Positions 1 to 7,049 of a stretch of DNA of 38,306 bases are shown here, one piece after another; the stretch's first letter is position 1; the number at the start of each line of letters is the position of its first letter. Origin of the DNA: Eubacteriales bacterium (lineage in GTDB: Bacteria; Bacillota; Clostridia; Peptostreptococcales; Anaerovoracaceae); contig JAQXJR010000023.1 in the NCBI GenBank assembly GCA_029009055.1, positions 1-38,306 on the forward strand. The letters are read 5' to 3'. The position numbers were made by a program, and so were the translations under genes. The notes beneath the pieces were generated by a model that was not told the DNA's origin, did no database searches, and was given only the letters and a program-made list of their open reading frames with translations.

Positions 1-4
1 ATAC

Positions 5-94
5 TAGACATAGAGAGCATTTGGTTCACATTCCTTTCGTGGTTTTGTGGTTATTACTTAGAATGGAACAACCGATGCTCTTTTTCAATGTCTA
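5..94. repeat. imperfect long inverted repeat at left window edge
   Basis: TAGACAT at 5-11 is complementary to ATGTCTA at 88-94. Inside it, AGAGCAT, GGTT and ATTC on the left pair with GAAT, AACC and ATGCTCT on the right, giving an interrupted hairpin with a loop around 34-60. A T-rich stretch follows on the plus strand, so it may terminate a gene left of the window. It could also be the end of a repeat element. No gene is visible in 1-195. Confidence 0.4.
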
Positions 95-195
95 ATTTTC
101 TCTTCTCTTATTTTTCATCCCCCAGAAATCCGTGAAGAACCTTTTATTTGACCGGAAATTCAGGCGCGGAGCGAGGTGCTGCGGGGAGGCTTTGC

Positions 196-226
196 AAAAT
201 AAAACCTCCACCCTGGGGGATGGAGG
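196..226 (-). terminator. rho-independent terminator after the chrA pair
   Basis: CCTCCA-CCC at 205-213 pairs with GGG-TGGAGG at 216-226. Read on the minus strand, the stem is followed by TTTTATTTT (204-196). It lies 20 bases beyond the stop of the last minus-strand gene. Confidence 0.8.
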
Positions 227-245
227 TAGATAGTTAATGTGGTAA

Positions 246-818
246 TTAGAAGATCAGGATGCCGACCAGGGCGGACAGACCGATCCAGATGATCGGGTGC
301 CAATCCTTCGCTTTCGGCACATAGCGGCTGCCGATGAAGACGCAGACCGCGATGGCGACCGCCTTCCAGCTGATGAACGGGTAATACGGCGCTTTCCAGA
401 ACGTGAACAGAGACTGCTGAGCGACGAGGAAGCCCGCCGAGCAGATCAAAGCCACGGAAGCAGGCCGCAGGCATTTAAATACGCCCTGCACATAGTGGTT
501 ATCGCTGAATTGCTTAAGGAGAACCGCTATGATCAGGATGACTATGATCGATGGCGTGATGAGGCCGAGGGTAGCGATGATGCCGCCCGGCAGGCCGGCG
601 GATGTGAAGCCGACGTAGGTCGCGCAGTTAACGCCCATAGGGCCCGGGGTCGATTCGGAAACCGCCACCATGTCCGCGAGCTGCCCCTGGGTGAACCAGC
701 CGGTCCTTTCGCCCATGTCTGACAGGAAAGGCAGGGTAGCGAGGCCGCCGCCGATCGAGAATAGCCCGGTCTTAAAGAATTCCCAATATAATTTTAAGAG
801 AAGAGCGAATTTCGTCAT
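246..818 (-). CDS. chrA: ChrA-family chromate transporter, half-size subunit
   Basis: This is a 190-residue hydrophobic protein of the short CHR family; pairs of such proteins act together as a membrane transporter, named for chromate efflux. The family motifs are visible near the N-terminus: a glycine-rich SIGGGLATLPFL segment and STPGPMGVNCATYVGF about 40 residues later. These are followed by several membrane helices. The ATG overlaps the stop of the upstream chrA copy by four bases (ATGA), which implies translational coupling. A terminator follows. The real substrate in this organism cannot be read from the sequence; chromate is the family label. Confidence 0.88.
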   Translation of the reverse strand: MTKFALLLKLYWEFFKTGLFSIGGGLATLPFLSDMGERTGWFTQGQLADMVAVSESTPGPMGVNCATYVGFTSAGLPGGIIATLGLITPSIIVILIIAVLLKQFSDNHYVQGVFKCLRPASVALICSAGFLVAQQSLFTFWKAPYYPFISWKAVAIAVCVFIGSRYVPKAKDWHPIIWIGLSALVGILIF

Positions 819-1546
819 TTTTCTGCCTCCTCTCCATCGAATTCGTCATTTCCGTCAGTTTTTTCATTTTTATTTTCGCCAGCAAAGCTATCCGCGCTTT
901 CGTCTCTGGCTTGCGCGCCTCCGGTCGTTTCACTGGCGGCGCCGGAAGATGTGGCCGCTGCCTGAGCATCTGCAGTCTCAACAGCTTTATGGCTACGAAT
1001 CGTCTCGTATACTATGCCGACAGCTATAGCCCCGATGACGATCTTTACAGGGGAAATGTCGACGATTATCGCGAGCACCGCCGCGGCAAGGAAGATCGTT
1101 AGGGTTATCTTATCCTTCACGGCGCTCTTCCAGAGCTTGAGCACGGATTCCAGGATGAGCACGACCACGCAGGCACGGATGCCCATGAAGGCCTTCGTTA
1201 CATACGGGTTTTCCTCGAAACGCTTGATAATGCCAGCGAGCAGCGTGATGATGACCGCGCTTGGGAACACGACTCCCAGGGTGGCGATGATGCCGCCCAG
1301 CGTGCCGCGAGTCTTATAGCCTATGAATGTCGCGGTGTTTACCGCTATGATGCCCGGAGTGCACTGGCCGACGGCGAAGTAATTCGCTATTTCCTCGTCC
1401 GTGGCCCATTTTTTATTTTCCACTATCTCGCGCTGCAGCATAGGCAGCATGGCCATGCCGCCACCGAATGTCATGACGCCGACCTTAGCGAAAGACCAGA
1501 AAAGCTCGGAAAGCGTAGCGCTAGGTTTTTCCTGATTATCAGCCAA
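815..1546 (-). CDS. chrA: ChrA-family chromate transporter, second half-size subunit
   Basis: This 243-residue partner of the downstream copy carries the same family signatures, TFGGGMAMLPML and CTPGIIAVNTATFIGY, followed by hydrophobic helices to about residue 185. The start is TTG (1546-1544), chosen because AGGAGG lies about six bases upstream and the family N-terminus begins there. Unlike its partner it ends in a hydrophilic Ala/Ser/Thr-rich and then acidic/lysine-rich tail of about 50 residues, probably cytoplasmic and unstructured. It lies 60 bp after malQ on the same strand with no clear terminator between them, so co-transcription is possible. A functional link with malQ is not evident. 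Confidence 0.88.
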   Translation of the reverse strand: MADNQEKPSATLSELFWSFAKVGVMTFGGGMAMLPMLQREIVENKKWATDEEIANYFAVGQCTPGIIAVNTATFIGYKTRGTLGGIIATLGVVFPSAVIITLLAGIIKRFEENPYVTKAFMGIRACVVVLILESVLKLWKSAVKDKITLTIFLAAAVLAIIVDISPVKIVIGAIAVGIVYETIRSHKAVETADAQAAATSSGAASETTGGAQARDESADSFAGENKNEKTDGNDEFDGEEAEK

Positions 1547-1606
1547 TTCTTCCTCCTAATACCAATTACTCGTATTTAATTCTGAGCTGCCAGAAGCTCA
1601 ACGCTT

Positions 1607-3280
1607 TTATTTTTTGTTGAGCCGTCCGAAATGCTCAGTGATTTTCATTATATCCCCGCAAAGCTCTCTTGTTAAGGTGCCTTGCGGCATCTGCCATGTC
1701 CAGTTTCCTTTGATGGTTCCCGGCGTGTTCACTCGGGCTTCACTGCCCAGGCCCAGGTAGTCCTGGATCGGCACGACCGCGAGACCCGCCCCGCTCGCCA
1801 TAGCAGCCTCGATCAGCGCGAGCGCGGCTTTCGGCTCCGCCATGACCGGTCCCGCCGGTTCCCCTTCGTCATACCCGTCATCAGACCCGTTCTCAGGCGA
1901 GCCGATCCCAAGCGCCGGTATCAAGCGCCCCTTAAGCTCCTTACGGATATAAAATGTCAGGAATTTTTTCTTCCAGGCGGGCGCTTCTCTGTACCAGCCG
2001 AGAGCGGTGTCGTTATCGTGGGTCCCGGTGTATACGACCGCGGGACCATTGAAATTTATAGGCAGGTGGGGGTTCGTCCAGTCGGAGTCGAACGCGAACT
2101 GCAGGACCTTCATGCCCGGAAGTCCTGCATCGCGGATCATCTGGTGGACGTCTTCCGTGATGTAGCCCAGGTCTTCCGCTATGAGGCTGACATCCCCGAG
2201 CTGGGCGCGGATCTCATTGAAAAGTCCCGTTCCCGGCCCTTTCTGCCATTCGCCTTCGAGGGCGGTCGGCGCGCCTGCCGGGATTTCGTAGTAGGCTTCG
2301 AAGCCGCGGGTGTGGTCCAGCCTGATGACATCGTAGTAGTCGAGGTTTCTCTGGAGCCGTCTAATCCACCAGGCGTACCTATCTTTCTTCATCTTCTCCC
2401 AGTCGTAGACCGGCGTTCCCCATAGCTGTCCTTCCGCAGCAAAGGCGTCTGGCGGGCAGCCTGAGACTTTGTCTAGCGACCCGTCCGGCCGGGTCTTGAA
2501 TAGGTCCCTGTGGGCCCAGAGGTCGCATCCGTCCCGACCTGGGTAGAATGGCATGTCGCCTATGATTTTTATTCCTTTACTATGGGCATAGTCGCGGATC
2601 TTCTTCCATTCTGATGAGAATTCCAGCTGCAGGATCTTATGAAACCGGACATCGTCCGCGAGTTGCTCGCCCCATGCCGCAATGGCTTCGGGCTTTCTCA
2701 GCCTTATTTCTTCCGGCCATGTCAGCCACTCCGGCGTGCCGAAGTGCTCGCTCAAGGCGCTGAATAGGGCGTGGTCGTCCAGCCGGTCTTTATTGAGCAA
2801 CTCGAAGTTTTCCATCCTGTCCGAACAGCCGTGCCCCGCGTAGGCACCCTTGCTGCTGGCGGTGCTGCCCAGGTGGGATGGCTGGCGGGTTTGCTTTGCT
2901 GAGTCGCAGCTAGCGCCAGCGATCTTCGCCTCGAAGCCTGTCTTATCCCGCAGAAAAGCCTGTTTCAGCACGTATTGGAAATGCCTCGGGTCGTGGAACT
3001 CTGCAAGGTCATCCAGGTCCTCCCGTGAGAGCACGCCCTTCTGATAAAGGGTCTCAGGGTCGAGGAAGGCCGGGTCGCCCGCGAAACATGACGTCGGCAT
3101 GTACGGCGACAGCGCGGTCCCAGCGGGGTTCAGCGGTAAGATCTGCCAGTAGCTCTGCCCGGCGCCAGCGAGCCAATCGATGAATTCGTAGGCTTCCCTG
3201 GAGAACCGACCCCTCCCATATTTCGACCGCAAAGAGAACACCGGCAGCAGTATGCCGCTGGCTTTCGTGTTTTTATCCAT
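1607..3280 (-). CDS. malQ: 4-alpha-glucanotransferase (amylomaltase)
   Basis: Glycoside hydrolase family 77 enzyme that transfers alpha-1,4-glucan chains between maltodextrins in glycogen or maltodextrin metabolism. The GH77 active-site blocks are visible: RLDHTRGF with the nucleophile Asp, LIAEDLGYIT with the acid Glu, and YTGTHDNDT with the third Asp. The frame is open to 3355, but I prefer the ATG at 3280 (557 aa). It starts the family-like segment MDKNTKASGILLP and has AAAGGAGA about 13 bases upstream; the extra 25 residues upstream look unlike MalQ. Two low-complexity inserts are present. One near coding position 2820-2940 is Ser/Ala/Gly-rich and contains SAKQ, encoded by GCAAAGC, a possible decayed copy of the dispersed repeat. 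The other is Gly/Asp/Glu-rich near 1840-1900. Confidence 0.93.
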   Translation of the reverse strand: MDKNTKASGILLPVFSLRSKYGRGRFSREAYEFIDWLAGAGQSYWQILPLNPAGTALSPYMPTSCFAGDPAFLDPETLYQKGVLSREDLDDLAEFHDPRHFQYVLKQAFLRDKTGFEAKIAGASCDSAKQTRQPSHLGSTASSKGAYAGHGCSDRMENFELLNKDRLDDHALFSALSEHFGTPEWLTWPEEIRLRKPEAIAAWGEQLADDVRFHKILQLEFSSEWKKIRDYAHSKGIKIIGDMPFYPGRDGCDLWAHRDLFKTRPDGSLDKVSGCPPDAFAAEGQLWGTPVYDWEKMKKDRYAWWIRRLQRNLDYYDVIRLDHTRGFEAYYEIPAGAPTALEGEWQKGPGTGLFNEIRAQLGDVSLIAEDLGYITEDVHQMIRDAGLPGMKVLQFAFDSDWTNPHLPINFNGPAVVYTGTHDNDTALGWYREAPAWKKKFLTFYIRKELKGRLIPALGIGSPENGSDDGYDEGEPAGPVMAEPKAALALIEAAMASGAGLAVVPIQDYLGLGSEARVNTPGTIKGNWTWQMPQGTLTRELCGDIMKITEHFGRLNKK

Positions 3281-3524
3281 ATATATGTAGAATCTCCTTT
3301 CGTCCGGGCGCTTTACCTTGAGTTGGCCTGGGCTGTCTTGATTTGTCGCGATCATTTTGCTTCAAATCCCTATTATATTGATTTCGCAATCTATATGGAA
3401 GTTTTTCGCGGCTTATTATGATTTTTTAAGGAAAGCGCGCCGTTTACCGCCTGCCGCGTATCTGATAGTGATGCTTCGAATCTAGGAATACAGACTCGGA
3501 TCACAATTCCCAGCATTTGTCAAG

Positions 3525-3561
3525 TTCTACTAAAATTGCGATTTTTCGATTTTTGGTAGAA
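3525..3561. repeat. TTCTAC-AAAA hairpin, copy 1
   Basis: TTCTACtAAAA (3525-3535) pairs with TTTTgGTAGAA (3551-3561), 10 of 11 positions. The same arms recur at 11890-11928 and, in reversed order, at 12168-12192. One arm occurs at 6330-6340. Confidence 0.6.
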
Positions 3562-3563
3562 AA

Positions 3564-3602
3564 ATTCGCACTAAATCAGGATAATTGAATTTTTGTGCGA
3601 AT
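3564..3602. repeat. perfect 8-bp inverted repeat
   Basis: ATTCGCAC (3564-3571) and GTGCGAAT (3595-3602) enclose a 23-base AT-rich loop, directly after the preceding hairpin. It could be a terminator-like structure or part of a longer palindromic element. Confidence 0.55.
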
Positions 3603-3652
3603 GCCATCATTGTAGTGGGTACATATAAAGAACATTTTTGCTAGGCCACCCG

Positions 3653-3800
3653 CCGCAACGCAAAGCACTGTATATCAATGCCTGCAACACCGCTCGCCGC
3701 AACGCAAAGCGCCAGCACCTGGCTCCGCGGGCTTCACGGCAGCAGTGCAAAGCGCCAGCAAGTCTGGCTATGTGGGCATCCGGGCGGCAGCGCAGAGTGA
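3653..3800. repeat. degenerate tandem array, unit about 44 bp, with GCAAAGC core
   Basis: GCAAAGC occurs at 3660, 3704 and 3747, and a decayed GCAGAG at 3792, so the period is 43-45 bp. The first two units share CCGCAACGCAAAGC exactly; units two and three share GCAAAGCGCCAGCA. After the core, units carry AATGCCTGC or GGCTCCGCGGGC, similar to the right half of the dispersed repeat (GATGCCTCCGGC). This looks like a decayed tandem array of the same element. Confidence 0.6.
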
Positions 3801-3914
3801 CGGTATCCATCGGCATATGGGCTTTTGCGGGGTCAAAAGTGTTTTTTCAAAAATACAAATGGGTTGTATAAACAAAAATACATCAATAAAATTGTAAAAT
3901 CATCCAAAATGTGC

Positions 3915-3943
3915 TTGCGTAAAAACAATTATAGTGCTACACT
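3915..3943 (+). promoter_or_regulatory. sigma-A type promoter of amt
   Basis: TTGCGT (3915-3920) and TACACT (3938-3943) are separated by 17 bases. Transcription would begin near 3950, leaving a leader of about 80 bases before the amt start. Confidence 0.6.
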
Positions 3944-4033
3944 AGGTCCATCAGTTAAAGAGCTGACGTTATAAAAGATAATTCTTGCCGGAACCTGGAC
4001 TTACCTTTTGTAGATCGAAAGGGGGGATCTGCC

Positions 4034-5800
4034 ATGTCAGCAGCAGATATTCTATCACAGGTGTTCGGCATCTGGTACTTAATAGGTGCCGCGCTCGTAT
4101 TCTTCATGCAGGCCGGGTTCGCCATGGTCGAAGCCGGATTCACCAGACTTAAGAACACAGGAAACATCATAATGAAGAACCTGATGGACTTTTGTCTGGG
4201 AACAGTCGCGTTCCTGATCCTGGGCTACAGCCTGCTTTGCGGTAAAGATGTAGGAGGGTTCTTCGGATGGGGCGAAAACCCGCTCTTCAACTTCGCTAAC
4301 ACAGATTGGTCCTTATTTACATTCAACCTGGTATTCTGCGCCACAGCAGCGACTATAGTATCAGGAGCGATGGCGGAAAGAACGAAATTTATCGCTTATT
4401 GTATCTATAGCTTCGTCATCAGCCTGTTCATTTATCCTATAGAAGCGCACTGGGTATGGGGCGGCGGCTTCCTCGCTAATATGGGGTTCCACGACTTCGC
4501 CGGAAGCGGCGTCATCCACTTCGTCGGCGGACTCGTAGCCTTCATCGGCGCGGCTATGCTCGGACCTCGTATCGGTAAGTATGATGAGGACGGCGTGCCA
4601 CACGGCATCCCGGGCCATAACATCGCGATAGGCGCCCTCGGCGTATTCATCCTCTGGTTCGGTTGGTACGGCTTCAACGGAGCCGCTGCGACCAACAGCC
4701 TGCAGCTGTCGACTATATTCGCTACAACTACAGTAGCTCCGGCCGTAGCAAGCTGCACAGTAATGACCATCACTTGGTTGAAATACGGTAAACCAGACGT
4801 TTCCATGACACTTAACGGCTCACTCGCCGGACTGGTAGCTATCACAGCCGGATGCGACGCCGTAAATATATTCGGTTCATTCATGATCGGAATCATCTCC
4901 GGATGCACAGTCTGCTTCCTGGTTTGGCTGCTTGACTATAAGCTTAAGGTCGATGACCCTGTAGGAGCTGTAGCGGTACACTGCGGTAACGGAATCATGG
5001 GTATCATTTGCACAGGCCTCTTCGCCTGCGGAACGGACACCATGCCTGAAGCGCAGGGCCTGTTCTACGGCGGCGGCTTCCACTTCCTGGGAGTTCAGCT
5101 TTTCGGACTCGTAGTCATCGGTGCTTGGACAGCTGTTATGGCTTTCCTGACATTCTTCGTGCTTAAGCACACTGTAGGCCTCAGAGTTTCCGAAGAAGAG
5201 GAGATCGTAGGTCTCGATAAGATGGAGCATGGTCTCGACAGCGCTTACGCTGGATTCGCGACTTTGCCGGATCCGTTCGGCAGGCTCGTCGATGTTACAG
5301 GCGCTTCCGAAGAAGAACTGGCTGAGATGGCTGAAGCAGCAAAGCCATCCGCTGACGCTGCCTCCGGCATCCCTGCTTACAGCGAGGACGTAGAGAGCTC
5401 AGAGAGCGGAGAAGCTCCTGCTTTGCGGGAAAGTCCTTCTGGCATGAGCGAGGTAATCATCATCACTAAGCAGGAGAGGTTCGAGACCCTGAAGAAGGCC
5501 ATGGACGAGATCGGCATCACCGGCATGACCGTGACGCGTGTATCCGGCTGCGGCGTTGAGAAGGGTCACGATGAGTACTACAGAGGCGCTAAGGTCGAAA
5601 GCACGCTCATCCCTAAGCTTAAGGTCGAGATCGTCGTTTCCTCAGTTCCTGTAAATGAAGTCATCATGGCAGCCAGGAGGGCTCTGTACACAGGCCACAT
5701 GGGCGATGGTAAGATCTTCGTTTATAACGTAGCGAAGGTCGTTCGTATCTCCACCGGAAGCCAGAACGCTGACGCCTTGAAATACGAGGAGCTGGCATAG
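4034..5800 (+). CDS. amt: Amt ammonium transporter fused to a PII signalling domain
   Basis: Residues 1 to about 400 form an Amt channel with a run of hydrophobic helices and family segments such as QAGFAMVEAG near the N-terminus, the PIEAHWVWGGG block with its tryptophans, and the FGWYGFNG and VGGLVAFIGA regions. Residues 471-588 form a complete PII (GlnB/GlnK) domain: ITGMTVTRVSG, the T-loop KGHDEYYRGAKVEST, and the C-terminal GDGKIFVYNVAKVVRI. An acidic/Ala-rich linker joins them and contains AKPSADAASG (436-445), encoded by the dispersed repeat. Classical PII has Tyr51 in the T-loop (GAEY); here the aligned position reads GAKV, so uridylylation there is not expected. A GGGGGG-rich ribosome site precedes the ATG. 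The predicted role is ammonium uptake gated by its own PII module. Confidence 0.95.
   Translation: MSAADILSQVFGIWYLIGAALVFFMQAGFAMVEAGFTRLKNTGNIIMKNLMDFCLGTVAFLILGYSLLCGKDVGGFFGWGENPLFNFANTDWSLFTFNLVFCATAATIVSGAMAERTKFIAYCIYSFVISLFIYPIEAHWVWGGGFLANMGFHDFAGSGVIHFVGGLVAFIGAAMLGPRIGKYDEDGVPHGIPGHNIAIGALGVFILWFGWYGFNGAAATNSLQLSTIFATTTVAPAVASCTVMTITWLKYGKPDVSMTLNGSLAGLVAITAGCDAVNIFGSFMIGIISGCTVCFLVWLLDYKLKVDDPVGAVAVHCGNGIMGIICTGLFACGTDTMPEAQGLFYGGGFHFLGVQLFGLVVIGAWTAVMAFLTFFVLKHTVGLRVSEEEEIVGLDKMEHGLDSAYAGFATLPDPFGRLVDVTGASEEELAEMAEAAKPSADAASGIPAYSEDVESSESGEAPALRESPSGMSEVIIITKQERFETLKKAMDEIGITGMTVTRVSGCGVEKGHDEYYRGAKVESTLIPKLKVEIVVSSVPVNEVIMAARRALYTGHMGDGKIFVYNVAKVVRISTGSQNADALKYEELA
5339..5368 (+). 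repeat. in-frame dispersed repeat in the Amt-PII linker
   Basis: A 30-bp copy: left half GCAAAGCCATCC, right half GCTGCCTCCGGC. Read as GCA-AAG-CCA it encodes AKPSADAASG. Nearest copies are in metG, ftsH and the glycosylase gene, all in the same reading frame. Confidence 0.85.
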
Positions 5801-5816
5801 GTTTTATAATATGAAG

Positions 5817-6064
5817 CTTGTTCTACGCCCGGCCTCGTATGATCCCGCGGGATACCTAAGGGGCCCGCATTTAATCCTCTTCCTGATTGGCGGCGGACTC
5901 TAGGACCCTAACGGGAGGGCCCGGACCGGGCGTTTGAGCAATATATATCAATCAATTTCTCATTTCACAATACCATCCTGAATATCCCGGGTCTAACTGT
6001 TCAAGGCCCGGGATCATACGCCAGATTCCGAGCCTCGGGGCATTTAAGGGCTCGGAATTTTTGT
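5817..6064 (+). ncRNA. candidate structured RNA or long structured 3' UTR after amt
   Basis: Three nested or consecutive stems occur here. ACGCCCGG (5825-5832) pairs with CCGGGCGT (5926-5933), enclosing further GC-rich palindromes such as ATCCCGCGGGAT. ATCCCGGG (5984-5991) pairs with CCCGGGAT (6007-6014). A strong terminator ends at 6064. TATAAT at 5805-5810 could start a separate transcript near 5817, but the nearest -35-like TTGAAA is 22 bases upstream, which is too far for a good promoter. I tried known riboswitch and housekeeping RNA signatures (SRP, RNase P, tmRNA, guanidine) and none fits. It may simply be the amt 3' UTR. Confidence 0.35.
6025..6064 (+). terminator. rho-independent terminator downstream of amt
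   Basis: ATTCCGAGCC (6025-6034) pairs perfectly with GGCTCGGAAT (6049-6058) and is followed by a run of T. Confidence 0.85.
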
Positions 6065-6251
6065 GTTCGGGGCTTACAGGCCAGGACAGCCGGTACAGCC
6101 CGAAAGATAGTCACTTTTACACTAAGTATCGGATAAACGTTGATTTTCTGCGGTCTGGAATTTGTGCGCTTTGGGTTGTGGCTAGGAAACTGTTAACTTG
6201 GCTTGTTACGCGCAGATTTACACATCAAATCGTTCATTATGATGCGTATAA

Positions 6252-6298
6252 TGGTTGACCATAAAACAGGAGTAAATGGTATTGGTTTACCATAAAAC
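6252..6298 (+). repeat. 31-bp period direct repeat
   Basis: TGGTTGACCATAAAAC (6252-6267) and TGGTTTACCATAAAAC (6283-6298) differ at one base, and GGAGT follows each a few bases later. The GGT-ACC core is itself palindromic, so this could be a paired protein-binding site. Confidence 0.55.
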
Positions 6299-6400
6299 TT
6301 GGAGTCGATAAAAAATTCGATTTTCTCGTTTTTTGTAGAAAAATTCGATAATAATTATAGAAAATGGTTCGTATACAACTCGATTGTTTTTTATACTGGA

Positions 6401-6548
6401 GGCGGATCGCACACGAGTAGAAACACTTACTAGTGTTCCTGGCATTCTTGCACGATATTCTGCGGAATTGGCGACATTGGGGCAGCGTTGGGGTGTTGTT
6501 TGAATCGCTTAATTGCGATGTGATTGTCTACCAGAGGTGCGATCCGCC
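6401..6548. repeat. 148-bp element with perfect 12-bp terminal inverted repeats
   Basis: GGCGGATCGCAC (6401-6412) and GTGCGATCCGCC (6537-6548) are perfect reverse complements. An internal hairpin AACACT-tact-AGTGTT lies near the left end, and TCGC/GCGA pairs near the right. No coding capacity is evident. The layout is like a miniature inverted-repeat element, although I see no flanking target duplication. Confidence 0.6.
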
Positions 6549-6558
6549 CCATTTGACT

Positions 6559-6654
6559 GTGCTATGTCCAAGCATTTTCTTATTTTTGCAGAAAAGATCG
6601 ATAAAAATCGCGATTCTTAAAATTTTTATCGACTGTTCCGTTCGGGCATAGCAC
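6559..6654. repeat. nested hairpin element
   Basis: Outer arms GTGCTATG (6559-6566) and CATAGCAC (6647-6654) enclose an inner perfect 11-bp stem, TCGATAAAAAT (6598-6608) with ATTTTTATCGA (6622-6632). The inner arms resemble TCGATAAAAAA at 6305-6315 and TTTTTATCGA near 12207-12216. Confidence 0.6.
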
Positions 6655-6671
6655 TTCAAAAAAACATTTTT

Positions 6672-6859
6672 GGAAGAAACCCGGTTCGGGTTTCTTCCTA
6701 TTGAATTTAAATGAAGCAGCCCGGTTAGGGCTGCCACCATAAGACTCGAATCGGAAGGACTGGCCCGGAGCCAGTCCTAACCTATGGATTTTCATTAGAC
6801 CGGAGGGGTGCGGCGGAGCGGCTCCGCAGGACCGGGTGCGGGAAGCCGCGTTCCTCCGG
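6672..6859. repeat. four consecutive perfect hairpins
   Basis: GGAAGAAACCCG (6672-6683) pairs with CGGGTTTCTTCC (6687-6698). GCAGCCC (6716-6722) pairs with GGGCTGC (6728-6734). AGGACTGGC (6756-6764) pairs with GCCAGTCCT (6770-6778). CCGGAGG (6800-6806) pairs with CCTCCGG (6853-6859) and encloses GCGGAG-cgg-CTCCGC. The first could terminate minus-strand transcription because A-rich sequence precedes it on the plus strand. The run could be a structured leader for pgi or a cluster of repeat units. Confidence 0.6.
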
Positions 6860-7049
6860 GCATAGTTTACAAGCTCTTAAATAGACATTGCCCGCTTATG
6901 AGAATATAATATTAATACTAGTGGGCAGCCGGGCGCGGGATATTGCCGGAAAGAAAGGCCCGGCGCGAAAACAAGCCCGGGAGCCAGATAGCGAGCCCCG
7001 GCGCCTGGGTGCTGCCCGTGAGAATTGGGATATTAAAGGGGAGGTAGAA

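Larger units (their letters stand above)
3281..3914. other. intergenic region between malQ and amt
   Basis: No convincing gene here. The stretch holds an AT-rich hairpin zone (3525-3602), a degenerate tandem array of GCAAAGC-containing units (3653-3800) and an AT-rich leader running into the amt promoter. The two flanking genes are divergent, so promoters for both must lie here; only the amt promoter is clear to me. Confidence 0.6.
6065..7049. other. palindrome-rich intergenic region before pgi
   Basis: Almost 1 kb without a convincing gene; the short open frames here have no family look and no good ribosome sites. It holds a 31-bp direct repeat (6252-6298), arms of the TTCTAC and TCGATAAAAA hairpin families (6305-6340), a 148-bp element with 12-bp inverted ends (6401-6548), and a series of adjacent hairpins (6559-6859). 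The last 190 bases before pgi are GC-rich with GCCCGG-containing direct repeats (about 6955-7010). Confidence 0.6.

Noticed and set aside
3653-3800. Possible CRISPR array
   Set aside because: Period near 44 with repeats, but the repeated part is short and degenerate, spacers are alike in style, and no cas gene is present.
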